Part shown: piece after piece, positions 31,861 through 40,493 of the stretch
Layout of the letters: every line of letters starts with the position of its first letter
How positions within the stretch are numbered: the first letter of the stretch is position 1
Source: Rhodococcus gordoniae
GTDB lineage: Bacteria > Actinomycetota > Actinomycetes > Mycobacteriales > Mycobacteriaceae
Direction: 5' to 3'
DNA: 49,615 nucleotides
Assembly: GCF_001646655.1 (NCBI RefSeq)
Contig: NZ_LPZN01000034.1
Location: 1-49,615 of the forward strand
The notes under the pieces: generated by a model
Seen by the model: only the letters and a program-made list of their open reading frames with translations
Databases searched by the model: none
Told to the model about the DNA's origin: nothing
Position numbers and translations under genes: made by a program

Positions 31861-34152
31861 CTACAAGCGGAAGGTCCGTGTCACGGCCACCGTCGGTTGC
31901 ACGATGACACGGTCGGTGGGCGGTACGAATCCGGGTACGACGCCGAGATCGTCACCGAGATCGACCACCCGGACACCGAGATGGTTCTCGCGCATGCTCA
32001 GCGTCAGATCCACCTCGATCCCGTCGGGGCCGGGAGCCCAGAACAGGAAACCGAACTTGTCGGAGGGTTCGGCGCGGTAACCGTCCACCGTCGCGCCGTG
32101 GACGTGGGCCGTCGTGCTGTCGATCCACAATCCGACGGCCTGGGCGTCCCGCGGTGAGGTCAGCCGCAGCCGGATCTCCCGCGCGCTCCCGCCGATCGTG
32201 TCCTCGAGGATCTCGACCTCGGGCGCTTCGAGATCGGCGACCGGGGCGGGCCCGCGATGCATCGGGCGGTCCTCCCGCCACGGGAATGCGGCGGGAAGCG
32301 GTTCTGGACCGCTGGTGAGCAGGTCTCGGCTCCAGTCGGAGCGCGGACCGTCGGGCGACCCCCACACTGCGGCGCCCCGGTCGGCGTCGAGCGAGTACCA
32401 GAGGTATTCCTGCCGGGGATCGGTCGCTCCGTCCCGGTTGAGGTGACCGGCCAGCAGCGTGCACACCGCGACGAGCACCACGGTGCCCGTCGCGCAGGTC
32501 ACGAACCCCCGCGTGGTCGCCGGGAGCGGCTCGCACAGCGGGAGCACCGCGGCGAAGACGAATGCGACGAACAGACCGGCCACCGGTGCCCCGTACAGAA
32601 GGCCCGCGTCGAACGACACCAGCACGGCGGGCAGACCGAAGATCAGGGACCCGAGCGCGCCCAGCGTCGTCGCGACGAGCGGCCACACCGTGTCGCGCTG
32701 CGGGAGCAACAGCGCCACCAGCAGCCCCAGCGCCGACGGCAACGTGAGCACCGACAGTGTCAGCGGCACACCGGGGAAGGGGATACCGATCAGCGAAAGC
32801 ATCGCGACGAGCACGAATGCTCCGCACGTGAGGGCGGCGACCGGACGGCCGCGGCCCCACCACGACCGGATGACGACCAGTACGCCGAGGGCCGCGACGA
32901 CAGCGGCGAACTGGAAGACGCCGGGCCGGTAGGGCTCGTCGGCGACCGGTGCGGCCATGCCCGGATCGAGGACCTGCGCGACCCACCACGGCAACCATGC
33001 TGCCCCCGCGGCGAGCGCGGCCGCGAGCAGGGACACGACGACGGCGGTGCCGACCTGCGAGGCCGACGTCTCACCGCGGCGCACGCGCAGCACGACGAGC
33101 GCCGCCACGACGCCGCCGAGGACGACCGATCCGACGATCTCGGCCCAGCGCGGCATGTGGAGAAGTCCCCACGGCGCGGTGGTCACCACTTGGGCTCCGC
33201 CGTCGTCGACGACCGTCAGATCGGACGCGGCGAGTGCGCGGGCGGTCGCGAGGGAAGTCTCGCCCATGTGTTGCAGCGACGTCCGGCTGAGACGGTCGGG
33301 GGTGTCGAGAGGGCTGTGGTAGTACGCCGATCCCGCCGAGATCGCGGTGTCGAGGGCGTGATGGCCGCTCTCGGCGAAACGACGGAAATCGGTGTCGTTC
33401 GGCAGCGCTTCGAAGATCAGCTCGGTGAGGGAATCCGCATGCGCTCCGGGCGCTCCGGCCAGGTTGTCGATCAGGACGCCGTTGGGAGAGGTGATCCGGA
33501 AGGTGGTCGGCGTGCCCGCGTTCCCGCGGGCCTCGTGATTGAGGACGACGACGGGCCCCGCTCGCACGGACTGTGTGCCGACGAACCGGTGGGCGCCGAG
33601 CAGGCCGTTCTCCTCGCCGTCGGTGAGCAGCACGACGACGTCGTTCCGCGGGGGAGGACCGGCGTCGATCGCGCGTGCGGCCTCCAGGACCGTACCGACG
33701 CCGATCCCGTCGTCGCCGGCGCCGGGGGAGCCCCGGACCGTGTCGTAGTGCGCGACGAGCATGACGGTGCCGGTGGGATCGGTACCGTCCAGGGTCGCCG
33801 TGATGTTCTGCACACGGGCACCGCGCTGGGTCGCCTCCTCGGGCCGTGCCATCCATCCGACACCGGAGTCGACGCGGGTGGTCCAGCCGAGTTCGTCGAG
33901 GACGCCCACGAGATGATCGCGGGCAGTGGTGTGGGCGGTCGAGCCGAGCGGCCGTGGGGCCGTCGCGATCGCGTCGATGTGTTCGCCGGCGCGGGCGGCG
34001 CTGAAGACGTCGGCGGGGGCGTCGGTTCCGAGCGGTTCGTCGGAGCGGGGGACCAGGGCGACGAGGCCGGCCACGACGAGTACGCCGAGCAGTGCGAGTA
34101 CGTGGCCGAAGCGGGACAGGGCCGGGTGGCGAACAACCGCGGCGGAGTCCAT
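31861..34152 (-). CDS. Membrane-bound M28-family peptidase
   Basis: A 763-residue protein. One N-terminal membrane segment (17-36) precedes an M28 zinc aminopeptidase domain (about 55-310) with AHYDTV (H135, D137), GAGDDGIG (D147/D148) and TDGEENGLLGA (E180/E181). The C-terminal half has about eight membrane segments (about 335-565) and a final external beta-rich domain. The layout resembles vacuolar Pff1-type membrane peptidases. It should trim exported peptides. The gene converges on the GCS2 gene with six bases between stops and lies downstream of hmp beyond a terminator. Confidence 0.88.
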   Translation of the reverse strand: MDSAAVVRHPALSRFGHVLALLGVLVVAGLVALVPRSDEPLGTDAPADVFSAARAGEHIDAIATAPRPLGSTAHTTARDHLVGVLDELGWTTRVDSGVGWMARPEEATQRGARVQNITATLDGTDPTGTVMLVAHYDTVRGSPGAGDDGIGVGTVLEAARAIDAGPPPRNDVVVLLTDGEENGLLGAHRFVGTQSVRAGPVVVLNHEARGNAGTPTTFRITSPNGVLIDNLAGAPGAHADSLTELIFEALPNDTDFRRFAESGHHALDTAISAGSAYYHSPLDTPDRLSRTSLQHMGETSLATARALAASDLTVVDDGGAQVVTTAPWGLLHMPRWAEIVGSVVLGGVVAALVVLRVRRGETSASQVGTAVVVSLLAAALAAGAAWLPWWVAQVLDPGMAAPVADEPYRPGVFQFAAVVAALGVLVVIRSWWGRGRPVAALTCGAFVLVAMLSLIGIPFPGVPLTLSVLTLPSALGLLVALLLPQRDTVWPLVATTLGALGSLIFGLPAVLVSFDAGLLYGAPVAGLFVAFVFAAVLPLCEPLPATTRGFVTCATGTVVLVAVCTLLAGHLNRDGATDPRQEYLWYSLDADRGAAVWGSPDGPRSDWSRDLLTSGPEPLPAAFPWREDRPMHRGPAPVADLEAPEVEILEDTIGGSAREIRLRLTSPRDAQAVGLWIDSTTAHVHGATVDGYRAEPSDKFGFLFWAPGPDGIEVDLTLSMRENHLGVRVVDLGDDLGVVPGFVPPTDRVIVQPTVAVTRTFRL

Positions 34153-34175
34153 GTGTGCAGCCTAGTCGCGACTGC

Positions 34176-34210
34176 CGCGGTGCCCCGGCAGACTCGGCCG
34201 GGGCACCGCG
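34176..34210 (-). terminator. Strong hairpin after hmp
   Basis: A perfect 14-bp stem (34176-34189 with 34197-34210) and a 7-base loop lie 15 bases after the hmp stop on the minus strand. There is no U-tract. It should isolate the nsrR-hmp transcript from the M28 peptidase gene. Confidence 0.8.
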
Positions 34211-34225
34211 ATCGGATCGGCCGGA

Positions 34226-35449
34226 TCAGGAGGCAGGCGCCCAGCTGTCGGGTCCGAACACCTCGTAGTGGATGTTCTCCGCCGGAACGTTGCGTTCGAT
34301 CAGGGCTTCGCGCAGCGAGAGCATGAACGGCAGCGGGCCGCACAGGTAGGCCTGGGTCTTCGGATCGAGCGGCAGATCCGAGATGTCGGCGCGTCCGATG
34401 CGGATGGTCTCGAGCGGCTCGCGGTTGCCGAGATCCTCGTACCAGCGGTACAGCTGGGCCGAAGGAATCTTCTCGGCGAGGGTCTCGAGTTCGCGGCGGT
34501 GGGCGTGGCTCGCGACGGAGCGGTCGGCGTGGAGGACCGCGACGGGACGCTTGTCGCCGACGCCGGCGAGGTGATCGAGCATGCCGATCATCGGGGTGCA
34601 GCCGATGCCGGCCGACGCCAGCAGGATCGGGGTCTCGTCCTCGATGAGGACGAGATCGCCGAAGGGAGTGGTGACCTGAAGCTCGTCGCCTTCGAAGACG
34701 TTGTTGTACAGGAAGTTCGATACTTCGCCGGCGGGGAGCACGGTGCCGTCGGCTGTGGTGGTCTGCAGCACCCGCTTGACGGTGATCCGCCAGTCGCCCT
34801 TGGCAGGTGCGCTCGACAGGCTGTACTGACGGATCTGCCGGGCGCCGTCGGGGAGGTGGACGCCGACCGAGAGGTACTGGCCCGGGCGGAAGATGGGCAG
34901 CGGGGAGCCGTCGAGTGAGGTGAGGACGAACGAGACGGTGTCGGCGGACTGGTGCACGCGGTCGGCGACGCGGACGGTGCGCCAGACGTCGCCGGTCTCG
35001 ACACCCGCGGCCCGGTACAGATCGGCCTCCATCGAGATGAGAGTGTCGGCCATCAGCCAGTACAGCTCGTCCCATGCCTTCGCGACCTCGGGCGTGACCG
35101 CGTCTCCGAGGATTTCGACGATCGCCTCGAAGAGGTGCTTGTGGACGATCCAGTATTCGTCGGGCTTGATGCCGAGCGAGGCGTGCTTGTGGGCGATGCG
35201 GGACAGGATCGCCTCGACACGTGCGGGATCGGGATCGAGCTGGAGCGTCGCGAAGGCCGCGATGGATCCGGCGAGGGCCTTCTGCTGCTCACCCTGCTTC
35301 TGGTTGCCGCGGTTGAACAGGTCGCGTTCGAGTTCGGGGTGGGCGGCGAACATCTTGCTGTAGAACAGCGGGGTGATGTCGCCGATGGCGGCTCCCACCG
35401 CCGGAAGGGTCGCGGCGATGACGTCCTTGGATTCGGGTGAGAGCGGCAT
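34226..35449 (-). CDS. hmp: Flavohaemoglobin, nitric oxide dioxygenase
   Basis: A 407-residue protein converting NO to nitrate with O2 and NAD(P)H. Residues 1-140 are the globin domain, with proximal haem His in IVHKHLFEAI and the distal PLFYSKMF region. Residues 150-260 are the FAD-binding part (RQYSLSSAP), and 265-400 the NAD-binding part (SAGIGCTPM, then YLCGPLPFM and YEVFGPD). All modules of Hmp are present. It lies 54 bases downstream of nsrR on the same strand, with GAGGAG before ATG 35449. NO-induced expression through NsrR is likely. Confidence 0.95.
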   Translation of the reverse strand: MPLSPESKDVIAATLPAVGAAIGDITPLFYSKMFAAHPELERDLFNRGNQKQGEQQKALAGSIAAFATLQLDPDPARVEAILSRIAHKHASLGIKPDEYWIVHKHLFEAIVEILGDAVTPEVAKAWDELYWLMADTLISMEADLYRAAGVETGDVWRTVRVADRVHQSADTVSFVLTSLDGSPLPIFRPGQYLSVGVHLPDGARQIRQYSLSSAPAKGDWRITVKRVLQTTTADGTVLPAGEVSNFLYNNVFEGDELQVTTPFGDLVLIEDETPILLASAGIGCTPMIGMLDHLAGVGDKRPVAVLHADRSVASHAHRRELETLAEKIPSAQLYRWYEDLGNREPLETIRIGRADISDLPLDPKTQAYLCGPLPFMLSLREALIERNVPAENIHYEVFGPDSWAPAS

Positions 35450-35503
35450 GGTGTGTCTCCTCGTGTGTGTCGTGACGGGCTGCGCCGGCGGCCTCGCCGT
35501 GGG

Positions 35504-35947
35504 TCAGCGGTCGGTGGGTGGTTCGAGGGTGAGCGGGACCGGGCCGGCGTCAGGGGTCGCCAGGTCGGCGATCGTGACGTCGTCGAGGGCGGCGTAGAAG
35601 GCGTCCTGTGCGGCGCGCAGCTTCGAGCGCAGGTTGCAGCCGTGACGCATAGGGCACGGCTTCGCTCCTTCGCACTCGACGACTTCCTCTTCACCTTCGA
35701 GGGCTCGGGTGAGCCATCCGAGGCTCGCCGTGCGGCCGAGTTCGGTGATGGCCAGGCCTCCGCCGCGTCCGCGGCGGGTGGTGACCACTCCGAGCTCGCC
35801 GAGCCGGGCGACGACCTTCGTCGTATGTGCGTACGACAAGTCGAGCTGGTCTGCAATCGTTCTGGTACCGGGCATACTCCCCGCCGGGCCGGCGACGAGA
35901 TGCATCACAACTCTCAGTCCGAGATCGGTGAACCGGGTGAGTTGCAT
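35504..35947 (-). CDS. nsrR: NsrR, Rrf2-family nitric oxide-sensing repressor
   Basis: A 147-residue winged-helix regulator. MQLTRFTDLGLRVVMHL and RTIADQLDLSYAHTTKVVAR form the HTH. Cysteines C92, C98 and C104 in ECEGAKPCPMRHGC, together with D8, match the ligand set described for the [4Fe-4S] cluster of Streptomyces NsrR. NO would destroy the cluster and release DNA. Its position directly before hmp supports the name. The spacing to hmp (54 bases) allows one transcript or an extra operator. Confidence 0.92.
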   Translation of the reverse strand: MQLTRFTDLGLRVVMHLVAGPAGSMPGTRTIADQLDLSYAHTTKVVARLGELGVVTTRRGRGGGLAITELGRTASLGWLTRALEGEEEVVECEGAKPCPMRHGCNLRSKLRAAQDAFYAALDDVTIADLATPDAGPVPLTLEPPTDR

Positions 35948-35959
35948 GGCCCTACGCTA

Positions 35960-35972
35960 GTAAATTCGCATC
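35960..35972 (-). promoter_or_regulatory. Possible NsrR half-site upstream of nsrR
   Basis: On the minus strand GATGCGAATTTAC resembles half of the AAGATGCATTT-type NsrR element. It lies 13-25 bases before the nsrR start, where binding would give autorepression. Only one half is visible. Confidence 0.3.
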
Positions 35973-36040
35973 CACGATGACAATTTTATGTGACGCAGAT
36001 CGCTGTCGATGGAATGCATTGCAACCGAAGGAATCTCGAC

Positions 36041-36060
36041 ACGATGACCAAAGTCCGTAT
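36041..36060 (+). promoter_or_regulatory. Possible DosR (dormancy) box before universal stress gene
   Basis: The core GACCAAAGTCC (36046-36056) matches the central part of the DosR consensus GACTWWAGTCC at all but one position. Outer bases do not fit. It lies about 38 bases before the universal stress gene, a gene type typical of the DosR regulon. Confidence 0.35.
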
Positions 36061-36093
36061 CCGGGCGTACCGGATCCGGCTAGCCTTACGGAT

Positions 36094-37002
36094 GTGAAAC
36101 CTCTCGGTGAAGCACCCCGCGACCACAACCACGTGACCGTCGGTGTGGACGGTTCCCCGGCCTCCGAGCGCGCGGTGAGGTGGGCTGCCGCCACCGCGGC
36201 CGGCCGGAAGATCCCACTGCATCTCGTCCACGCGGTGGACTTCGCGCCGTCGGGCTGGACGAAACTTCCCTTCTTCCGCCCCTCGCAGGTCTTCGAGTGG
36301 AGCGAGGCCGAGGCCCAGGCACTCCTGAAGGAGGCGGCAGAGACCGCCGAGGCGGTGGCGCCGGATCTCGAGATCACCGCCGAGCTCGCCCTCACCGGAA
36401 GCGCCAAGTGGCTCGTCGAATTGTCCCGCACGTCGCGCATGATCGTCCTCGGGGCCACCGGCGGCACCAAGCTGGGGGAGGCGTTCCTCGGTTCCACCCC
36501 GGTCTCCGTCGCAGGTCACGCCGAATGCCCCGTCGTCGTGGTGCGGGGACCGGAAGGGCCCGTCCCCGACGAGCGGCCCGTCGTCGTCGGCGTGGACGGC
36601 AGCCCCGCCAGTCGCCAGGCGGTCGATCTGGCGTTCGAGGAGGCATCCTGGCGCAGGGTCGACCTCGTCGCCGTCCACGTCTGGAGCGACCTGAAGGTCG
36701 GGGAGATCGACGAGTCACCCCTCGACTTCGATCCCCGCGCGTTCGAGGAGTACGAGCACTCCCTGCTGTCCGAGTGCCTCGCGGGCTACGGCGAGCGCTA
36801 TCCGGACGTGACGGTCCACCGGAAGGTCTACGTCGACGGCCCCCGCGCCCATCTGCAGTCCTGGAGCGAGAAAGCCCAGCTCGTCGTGGTAGGGACCCGC
36901 GGCAGGGGCGGCTTCAAGGGGATGGTGCTCGGTTCTACCGGAAACGCGCTCATGCGCGAGGCGCGCTGCCCCGTGATGGTGGTGCGACCGGTCACCTCCT
37001 GA
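36094..37002 (+). CDS. Tandem-domain universal stress protein
   Basis: A 302-residue protein with two UspA domains (about 11-150 and 163-300). ATP-binding signatures are present in both: VLGATGGTKLGEAFLGS and VVGTRGRGGFKGMVLGS followed by TGNAL. It begins KPLGEAPRDHNHVTVGVDGS. GTG 36094 gives a short lead before the first domain; GTG 36136 is an alternative. Tandem USPs of this kind belong to the DosR regulon in mycobacteria, and dosR is 4 kb downstream. Role in dormancy is an inference. Confidence 0.9.
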   Translation: MKPLGEAPRDHNHVTVGVDGSPASERAVRWAAATAAGRKIPLHLVHAVDFAPSGWTKLPFFRPSQVFEWSEAEAQALLKEAAETAEAVAPDLEITAELALTGSAKWLVELSRTSRMIVLGATGGTKLGEAFLGSTPVSVAGHAECPVVVVRGPEGPVPDERPVVVGVDGSPASRQAVDLAFEEASWRRVDLVAVHVWSDLKVGEIDESPLDFDPRAFEEYEHSLLSECLAGYGERYPDVTVHRKVYVDGPRAHLQSWSEKAQLVVVGTRGRGGFKGMVLGSTGNALMREARCPVMVVRPVTS

Positions 37003-37075
37003 CGGCGGTAGTGTTCGGGGCACGTGGACGATCGCGCCCCCGAACGGGGGTGTGCAGCAGGGACGAAGGTGGCGC

Positions 37076-38116
37076 ATGCGCATCGGGATGGGACTGAACT
37101 ACAGCGGAGGTTTCGCGGAGACCGCGGCGGAGGTGGCCGACCTGGAGAAGGCCGGCCTCGACATCGTGTTCGTGCCCGAGGCCTATTCGTTCGACGCGGT
37201 GAGCCAGCTCGGCTATCTGGCGGCGAAGACCTCCCGCGTCGAACTCGCCTCCGGCATCCTCCAGTTGTTCACCCGGACACCCACGCTCACCGCCATGACG
37301 GCGGCCGGTCTGGACTTCGTCTCCGACGGCCGATTCGTGCTCGGTATCGGCGCGTCGGGCCCTCAGGTCATCGAAGGTTTCCACGGCGTTCCCTACAACG
37401 CGCCGCTGGGTCGCACCCGCGAGATCGTCGACATCTGCCGGCAGGTGTGGCGCCGCGAGAAGGTGGACCACCAGGGCAAGTACTACCAGATCCCGCTGCC
37501 CGAAGACCGCGGCACCGGACTCGGCAAGCCGCTGAAGATCATCAACAAGCCTGTGCGCGAACGTATCCCGATCATCATCGCGTCGCTCGGCCCGAAGAAC
37601 GTCGAGATGACCGCCGAGATCGCCGAGGGCTGGCAGCCGTTGTTCTACTACCCGGAGAAGGCCGCCGACGTGTGGGGCGAGTCGATCGCGAAGGGCAAGG
37701 CCAAGCGCGATCCCGCACTCGGCGACCTGCAGATCTACGCGCAGACCCCGCTCGCCATCGGCGACGACGTCGACCACATGCTCGACTGGGTCCGGCCCAT
37801 GGTCGCGCTGTACGTCGGCGGCATGGGAGCCAAGGGCAAGAACTTCTACAACGACCTCGCCATCCGGTACGGCTACGCGAAGGAAGCCGAGACCATTCAG
37901 GAGCTGTACCTGGCCGGCAAGAAGGACGAGGCGGCCGCAGCGGTGCCCCTCGAACTGCTCCGCTCGATCTCCCTGATCGGCCCGGAGGGCTTCGTGCGCG
38001 AACGCATCGCGGCCTTCGCGGAAGCCGGGGTCACCACCCTCAACGTCACCCCGTTCGCGGCCGATACCGCCGGGCGTGTGCGACTGATCGAGCAGCTGCG
38101 GCAGATCTGCGGCTGA
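37076..38116 (+). CDS. LLM-class F420-dependent oxidoreductase
   Basis: A 346-residue luciferase-like TIM barrel beginning MRIGMGLNYSGGF. Conserved elements are VFVPEAYSFDAVSQLGYLA, GRFVLGIGASGPQVIEGFHG and PIIIASLGPKNVEMTAEIAE. This is the F420-dependent group related to mycobacterial oxidoreductases such as TIGR03559 proteins. Substrate unknown. ATG 37076 is preceded by GAAGG. The next universal stress gene starts 25 bases after the stop, so both are probably co-transcribed, linking the enzyme to stress or low-oxygen physiology. Confidence 0.9.
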   Translation: MRIGMGLNYSGGFAETAAEVADLEKAGLDIVFVPEAYSFDAVSQLGYLAAKTSRVELASGILQLFTRTPTLTAMTAAGLDFVSDGRFVLGIGASGPQVIEGFHGVPYNAPLGRTREIVDICRQVWRREKVDHQGKYYQIPLPEDRGTGLGKPLKIINKPVRERIPIIIASLGPKNVEMTAEIAEGWQPLFYYPEKAADVWGESIAKGKAKRDPALGDLQIYAQTPLAIGDDVDHMLDWVRPMVALYVGGMGAKGKNFYNDLAIRYGYAKEAETIQELYLAGKKDEAAAAVPLELLRSISLIGPEGFVRERIAAFAEAGVTTLNVTPFAADTAGRVRLIEQLRQICG

Positions 38117-38141
38117 CCCACCGAGAAAGGTTCCGCGTGCG

Positions 38142-39053
38142 ATGACCGAGAACAAGCCGATCGTCGTGGCCGTCGACGGATCCGACGCGTCCACCACCGC
38201 GGTGAGCTGGGCGGCACGGGCGGCGGCGATCCGTGGCCTGCCGTTGCGCATCGTCACCGTCGTGCACATCCCCGCCTTCTACTACTCCGAGCCCTACCTC
38301 GCGCAGAGCTTCCACGAGGAGATGAAGGCAACCGCCCGCGACCGCCTCGACAGCGCGGCCGCGCTCGCCCGGCAGATCATCGACGAGAACCGCCACGGGA
38401 ACGTCGAGGTCACCACCGCGCAGCTCGAAGGCAAGGTCGTTCCCACGCTCATCGCCGAGGCCGACCACGCGGATCGGCTCGTCGTCGGCTCACGCGGCCT
38501 CGGTGAGGTGAAGGGTCTGCTCGCTGGGTCGGTCTCCACGGCGGTCGTCTCGCACGCGAAGGCGCCCGTCGTGGTGGTGCGGGGTCGTACGCTCGACGGC
38601 GCTCCGCCGGCGGAAGGGCCCGTCGTGGTCGGTGTCGACGGATCGGTCTCGTGCCGCGACGCGGTGGAGGTCGCGTTCGAGGAGGCATCCGCGCGCGGTG
38701 CGACGCTCGTTGCGGTGAACGTGTGGAGCGACGTGAGTGTGCAACCGTCGCTCGGGGCCGTCCCCGACGACCCGCACTGGAGCCGGATCCAGACCGGTGA
38801 GGAGGTCGTGCTCGCCGAGCGTCTCGCCGGTTATCAGGAGCGGTATCCGGACGTCGCCGTCGAGCGTGTCGTCGCGCGCGACCGGCCGGTGCGGGTGCTC
38901 AGCGAATATGCCGAAGCGGCACAGCTTCTCGTGGTCGGAACCCGCGGCCGCGGCGGATTCAAGGGACTGCTGCTGGGGTCCACCAGCAACGCGCTGATCC
39001 AGACCGCCGACTGCCCGGTCCTCGTCGTACGTTCGACCGAGACCGAGGACTGA
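38142..39053 (+). CDS. Tandem-domain universal stress protein (second copy)
   Basis: A 303-residue paralogue of the protein at 36094. Domain one (about 4-146) has LVVGSRGLGEVKGLLAGS; domain two (160-300) has LVVGTRGRGGFKGLLLGS, both ATP-binding G-2X-G-9X-G(S) motifs. The first domain keeps a FYYSEPY insertion seen in such USPs. ATG 38142 follows GAAAGG. It is the last gene of the oxidoreductase operon and ends just before a hairpin at 39062. Confidence 0.9.
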   Translation: MTENKPIVVAVDGSDASTTAVSWAARAAAIRGLPLRIVTVVHIPAFYYSEPYLAQSFHEEMKATARDRLDSAAALARQIIDENRHGNVEVTTAQLEGKVVPTLIAEADHADRLVVGSRGLGEVKGLLAGSVSTAVVSHAKAPVVVVRGRTLDGAPPAEGPVVVGVDGSVSCRDAVEVAFEEASARGATLVAVNVWSDVSVQPSLGAVPDDPHWSRIQTGEEVVLAERLAGYQERYPDVAVERVVARDRPVRVLSEYAEAAQLLVVGTRGRGGFKGLLLGSTSNALIQTADCPVLVVRSTETED

Positions 39054-39061
39054 TCCGGGTG

Positions 39062-39089
39062 GGGCGTCGGCCGAAGTCGTCGACGCCCC
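39062..39089. terminator. Hairpin between convergent genes, duplicated
   Basis: GGGCGTCG and CGACGCCC (39062-39069 and 39082-39089) form an 8-bp stem with a 12-base loop nine bases after the stress-gene stop. The core 39063-39087 is copied with one change at 39097-39121, inside the end of the convergent small gene, so a second similar hairpin is available for the opposite direction. Confidence 0.6.
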
Positions 39090-39100
39090 CGACCGAGGCG

Positions 39101-39364
39101 TCAGCCGAAGTCGTCGACGCCACCTTCGCGCAGTTCCCGCCATGCGTCGGCCGGGTGTACGCCGCGGCTGACCGCCCCGTTCTCGATGAGCACTCCGAGC
39201 ATCTGCGAGAGCAGGAACGCGACGTCCTCGAGGCGTCCGCTCTCGTAGCGGGCGGTCAGCCAGCCCGAGACATTGCCGACCTTGGCGGCCTGCGCCATGT
39301 CCAGGGCTGTGCGGAACAACTCGCGGGTCGGATCGTCGATCGGCTGCTCGGTCGGTGCACTCAT
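39101..39364 (-). CDS. Small hypothetical protein (87 aa) beside nitroreductase gene
   Basis: The product starts SAPTEQPIDDPTRELF and continues with helical sequence including VGNVSGWLTARYESGR and VAFLLSQMLGVLIENG, ending REGGVDDFG. It is complete and has good codon use but no family I recognise. ATG 39364 lies 23 bases after the nitroreductase stop on the same strand, so it is probably in that operon. The last codons are part of a duplicated 25-base sequence. Confidence 0.7.
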   Translation of the reverse strand: MSAPTEQPIDDPTRELFRTALDMAQAAKVGNVSGWLTARYESGRLEDVAFLLSQMLGVLIENGAVSRGVHPADAWRELREGGVDDFG

Positions 39365-39387
39365 CGTCGCTTCACTCTCCCGTTTCT

Positions 39388-40344
39388 TCAGAAACCCACA
39401 CGCAGGACGACCAGCGGAACGACCGTCAGGTCGAGCATCTCGGCCAGGCGCGACCCGGCGTCCTCCACCCGCAGGGGATGCGTCAGTACCGATGCCGACA
39501 ATCGCGCGTCGATCGCCGCCAGCCAGCACCGTTCGACGGCCGCGCCCACCCGGATCAGATCGGCCGGTGAGGTCGACGGTGCGGAGAACAGCAGCACCGA
39601 CTCGCGCGCGATCGCCGATGCCAGCGCATCGACGTCCGGGATCCCCGTCGTGACCAGGGCGTCGCCCGCTGCGCCCTTCCCGTCGAGGGTCGCACTCCAC
39701 GTGGTGACCACCTCGGAGTTGCCGCGCGGCTGCCAATGGGAGGTCCACGAGAACATCTCGCGCTGATAGTGCGGATGACGGCGGCAGGCCTCCGCCGCAT
39801 ACGCGAGCACCTGGGCCAGGGCGACGGCCTCGTCGTCCGCGAGCAGGCGCACGTCCACATCTGCGATCTCGCCGGCCACGGCGATCATGTCGGCGAGCGT
39901 CTCCGTCGGCACCGAGATGTCGGTGAACGATGTGCGGTGGCTGCGCCGGTGCGAGATCGCCGCATACAACCGCAGGTCGCGACCGGCCGGGGTGCCCGGT
40001 CCGAGCGTCTCGATGCGCGCGACGAGCTCCGGACGCTGCGGATCGGGCAGCACAGTGGTGCGCGATCTGTTTCCGAGGACCCGGATCGCGAGTTCGAGGT
40101 TGGTGAGGGCCGCGCCGCACGAGATCAACCGGTCGACACGCAGCGGGTCCGGGCCCGGCTCGGCGAATTCGAGGCGTTCCTCGAGTTCGGCGCTGTGATC
40201 GGGCAGGCGCAGATTCCATGGTTGCGTGTCGTGCACGGAGGGTGCTTCCACCACCGCACGTGCGATGATCTCGGTGTCACCGAGCGACCAGGTTCCGGCA
40301 TCGACTGTCACGACATCCTCCTCGTCGGCTCGTTCGTCCCACAT
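39388..40344 (-). CDS. Acg-type nitroreductase-fold FMN-binding protein
   Basis: A 318-residue protein of the Acg group (Rv2032-like). Features are RAVVEAPSVHDTQPWNLRLP near the N-terminus, ISHRRSHRTSF in the centre and the C-terminal LRVGF. Mycobacterial Acg binds FMN but lacks a normal lid and has no proven nitroreductase activity; it belongs to the DosR regulon. Here the gene is divergent from dosR across 149 bases, which supports common control. ATG 40344 follows GAGG. Confidence 0.85.
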   Translation of the reverse strand: MWDERADEEDVVTVDAGTWSLGDTEIIARAVVEAPSVHDTQPWNLRLPDHSAELEERLEFAEPGPDPLRVDRLISCGAALTNLELAIRVLGNRSRTTVLPDPQRPELVARIETLGPGTPAGRDLRLYAAISHRRSHRTSFTDISVPTETLADMIAVAGEIADVDVRLLADDEAVALAQVLAYAAEACRRHPHYQREMFSWTSHWQPRGNSEVVTTWSATLDGKGAAGDALVTTGIPDVDALASAIARESVLLFSAPSTSPADLIRVGAAVERCWLAAIDARLSASVLTHPLRVEDAGSRLAEMLDLTVVPLVVLRVGF

Positions 40345-40493
40345 GTTCGCCTCTACGTTCAGCGTCTCCCGAGCAGCGTCCGCGGGGGAGGGGGAGAAGG
40401 TCCTGATATGGATGTCGAACGGCCCCGCGGACGTGGGTATCGCGGTACAGCTGGGACAATGACCGGAAAGCCTGCCAACGAAAGGTGCCCGAG

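Noticed and set aside
36094-39053. Recent tandem duplication of the universal stress genes
   Set aside because: The two proteins share domain architecture and motifs, but overall identity is modest, so they are old paralogues rather than a fresh repeat.
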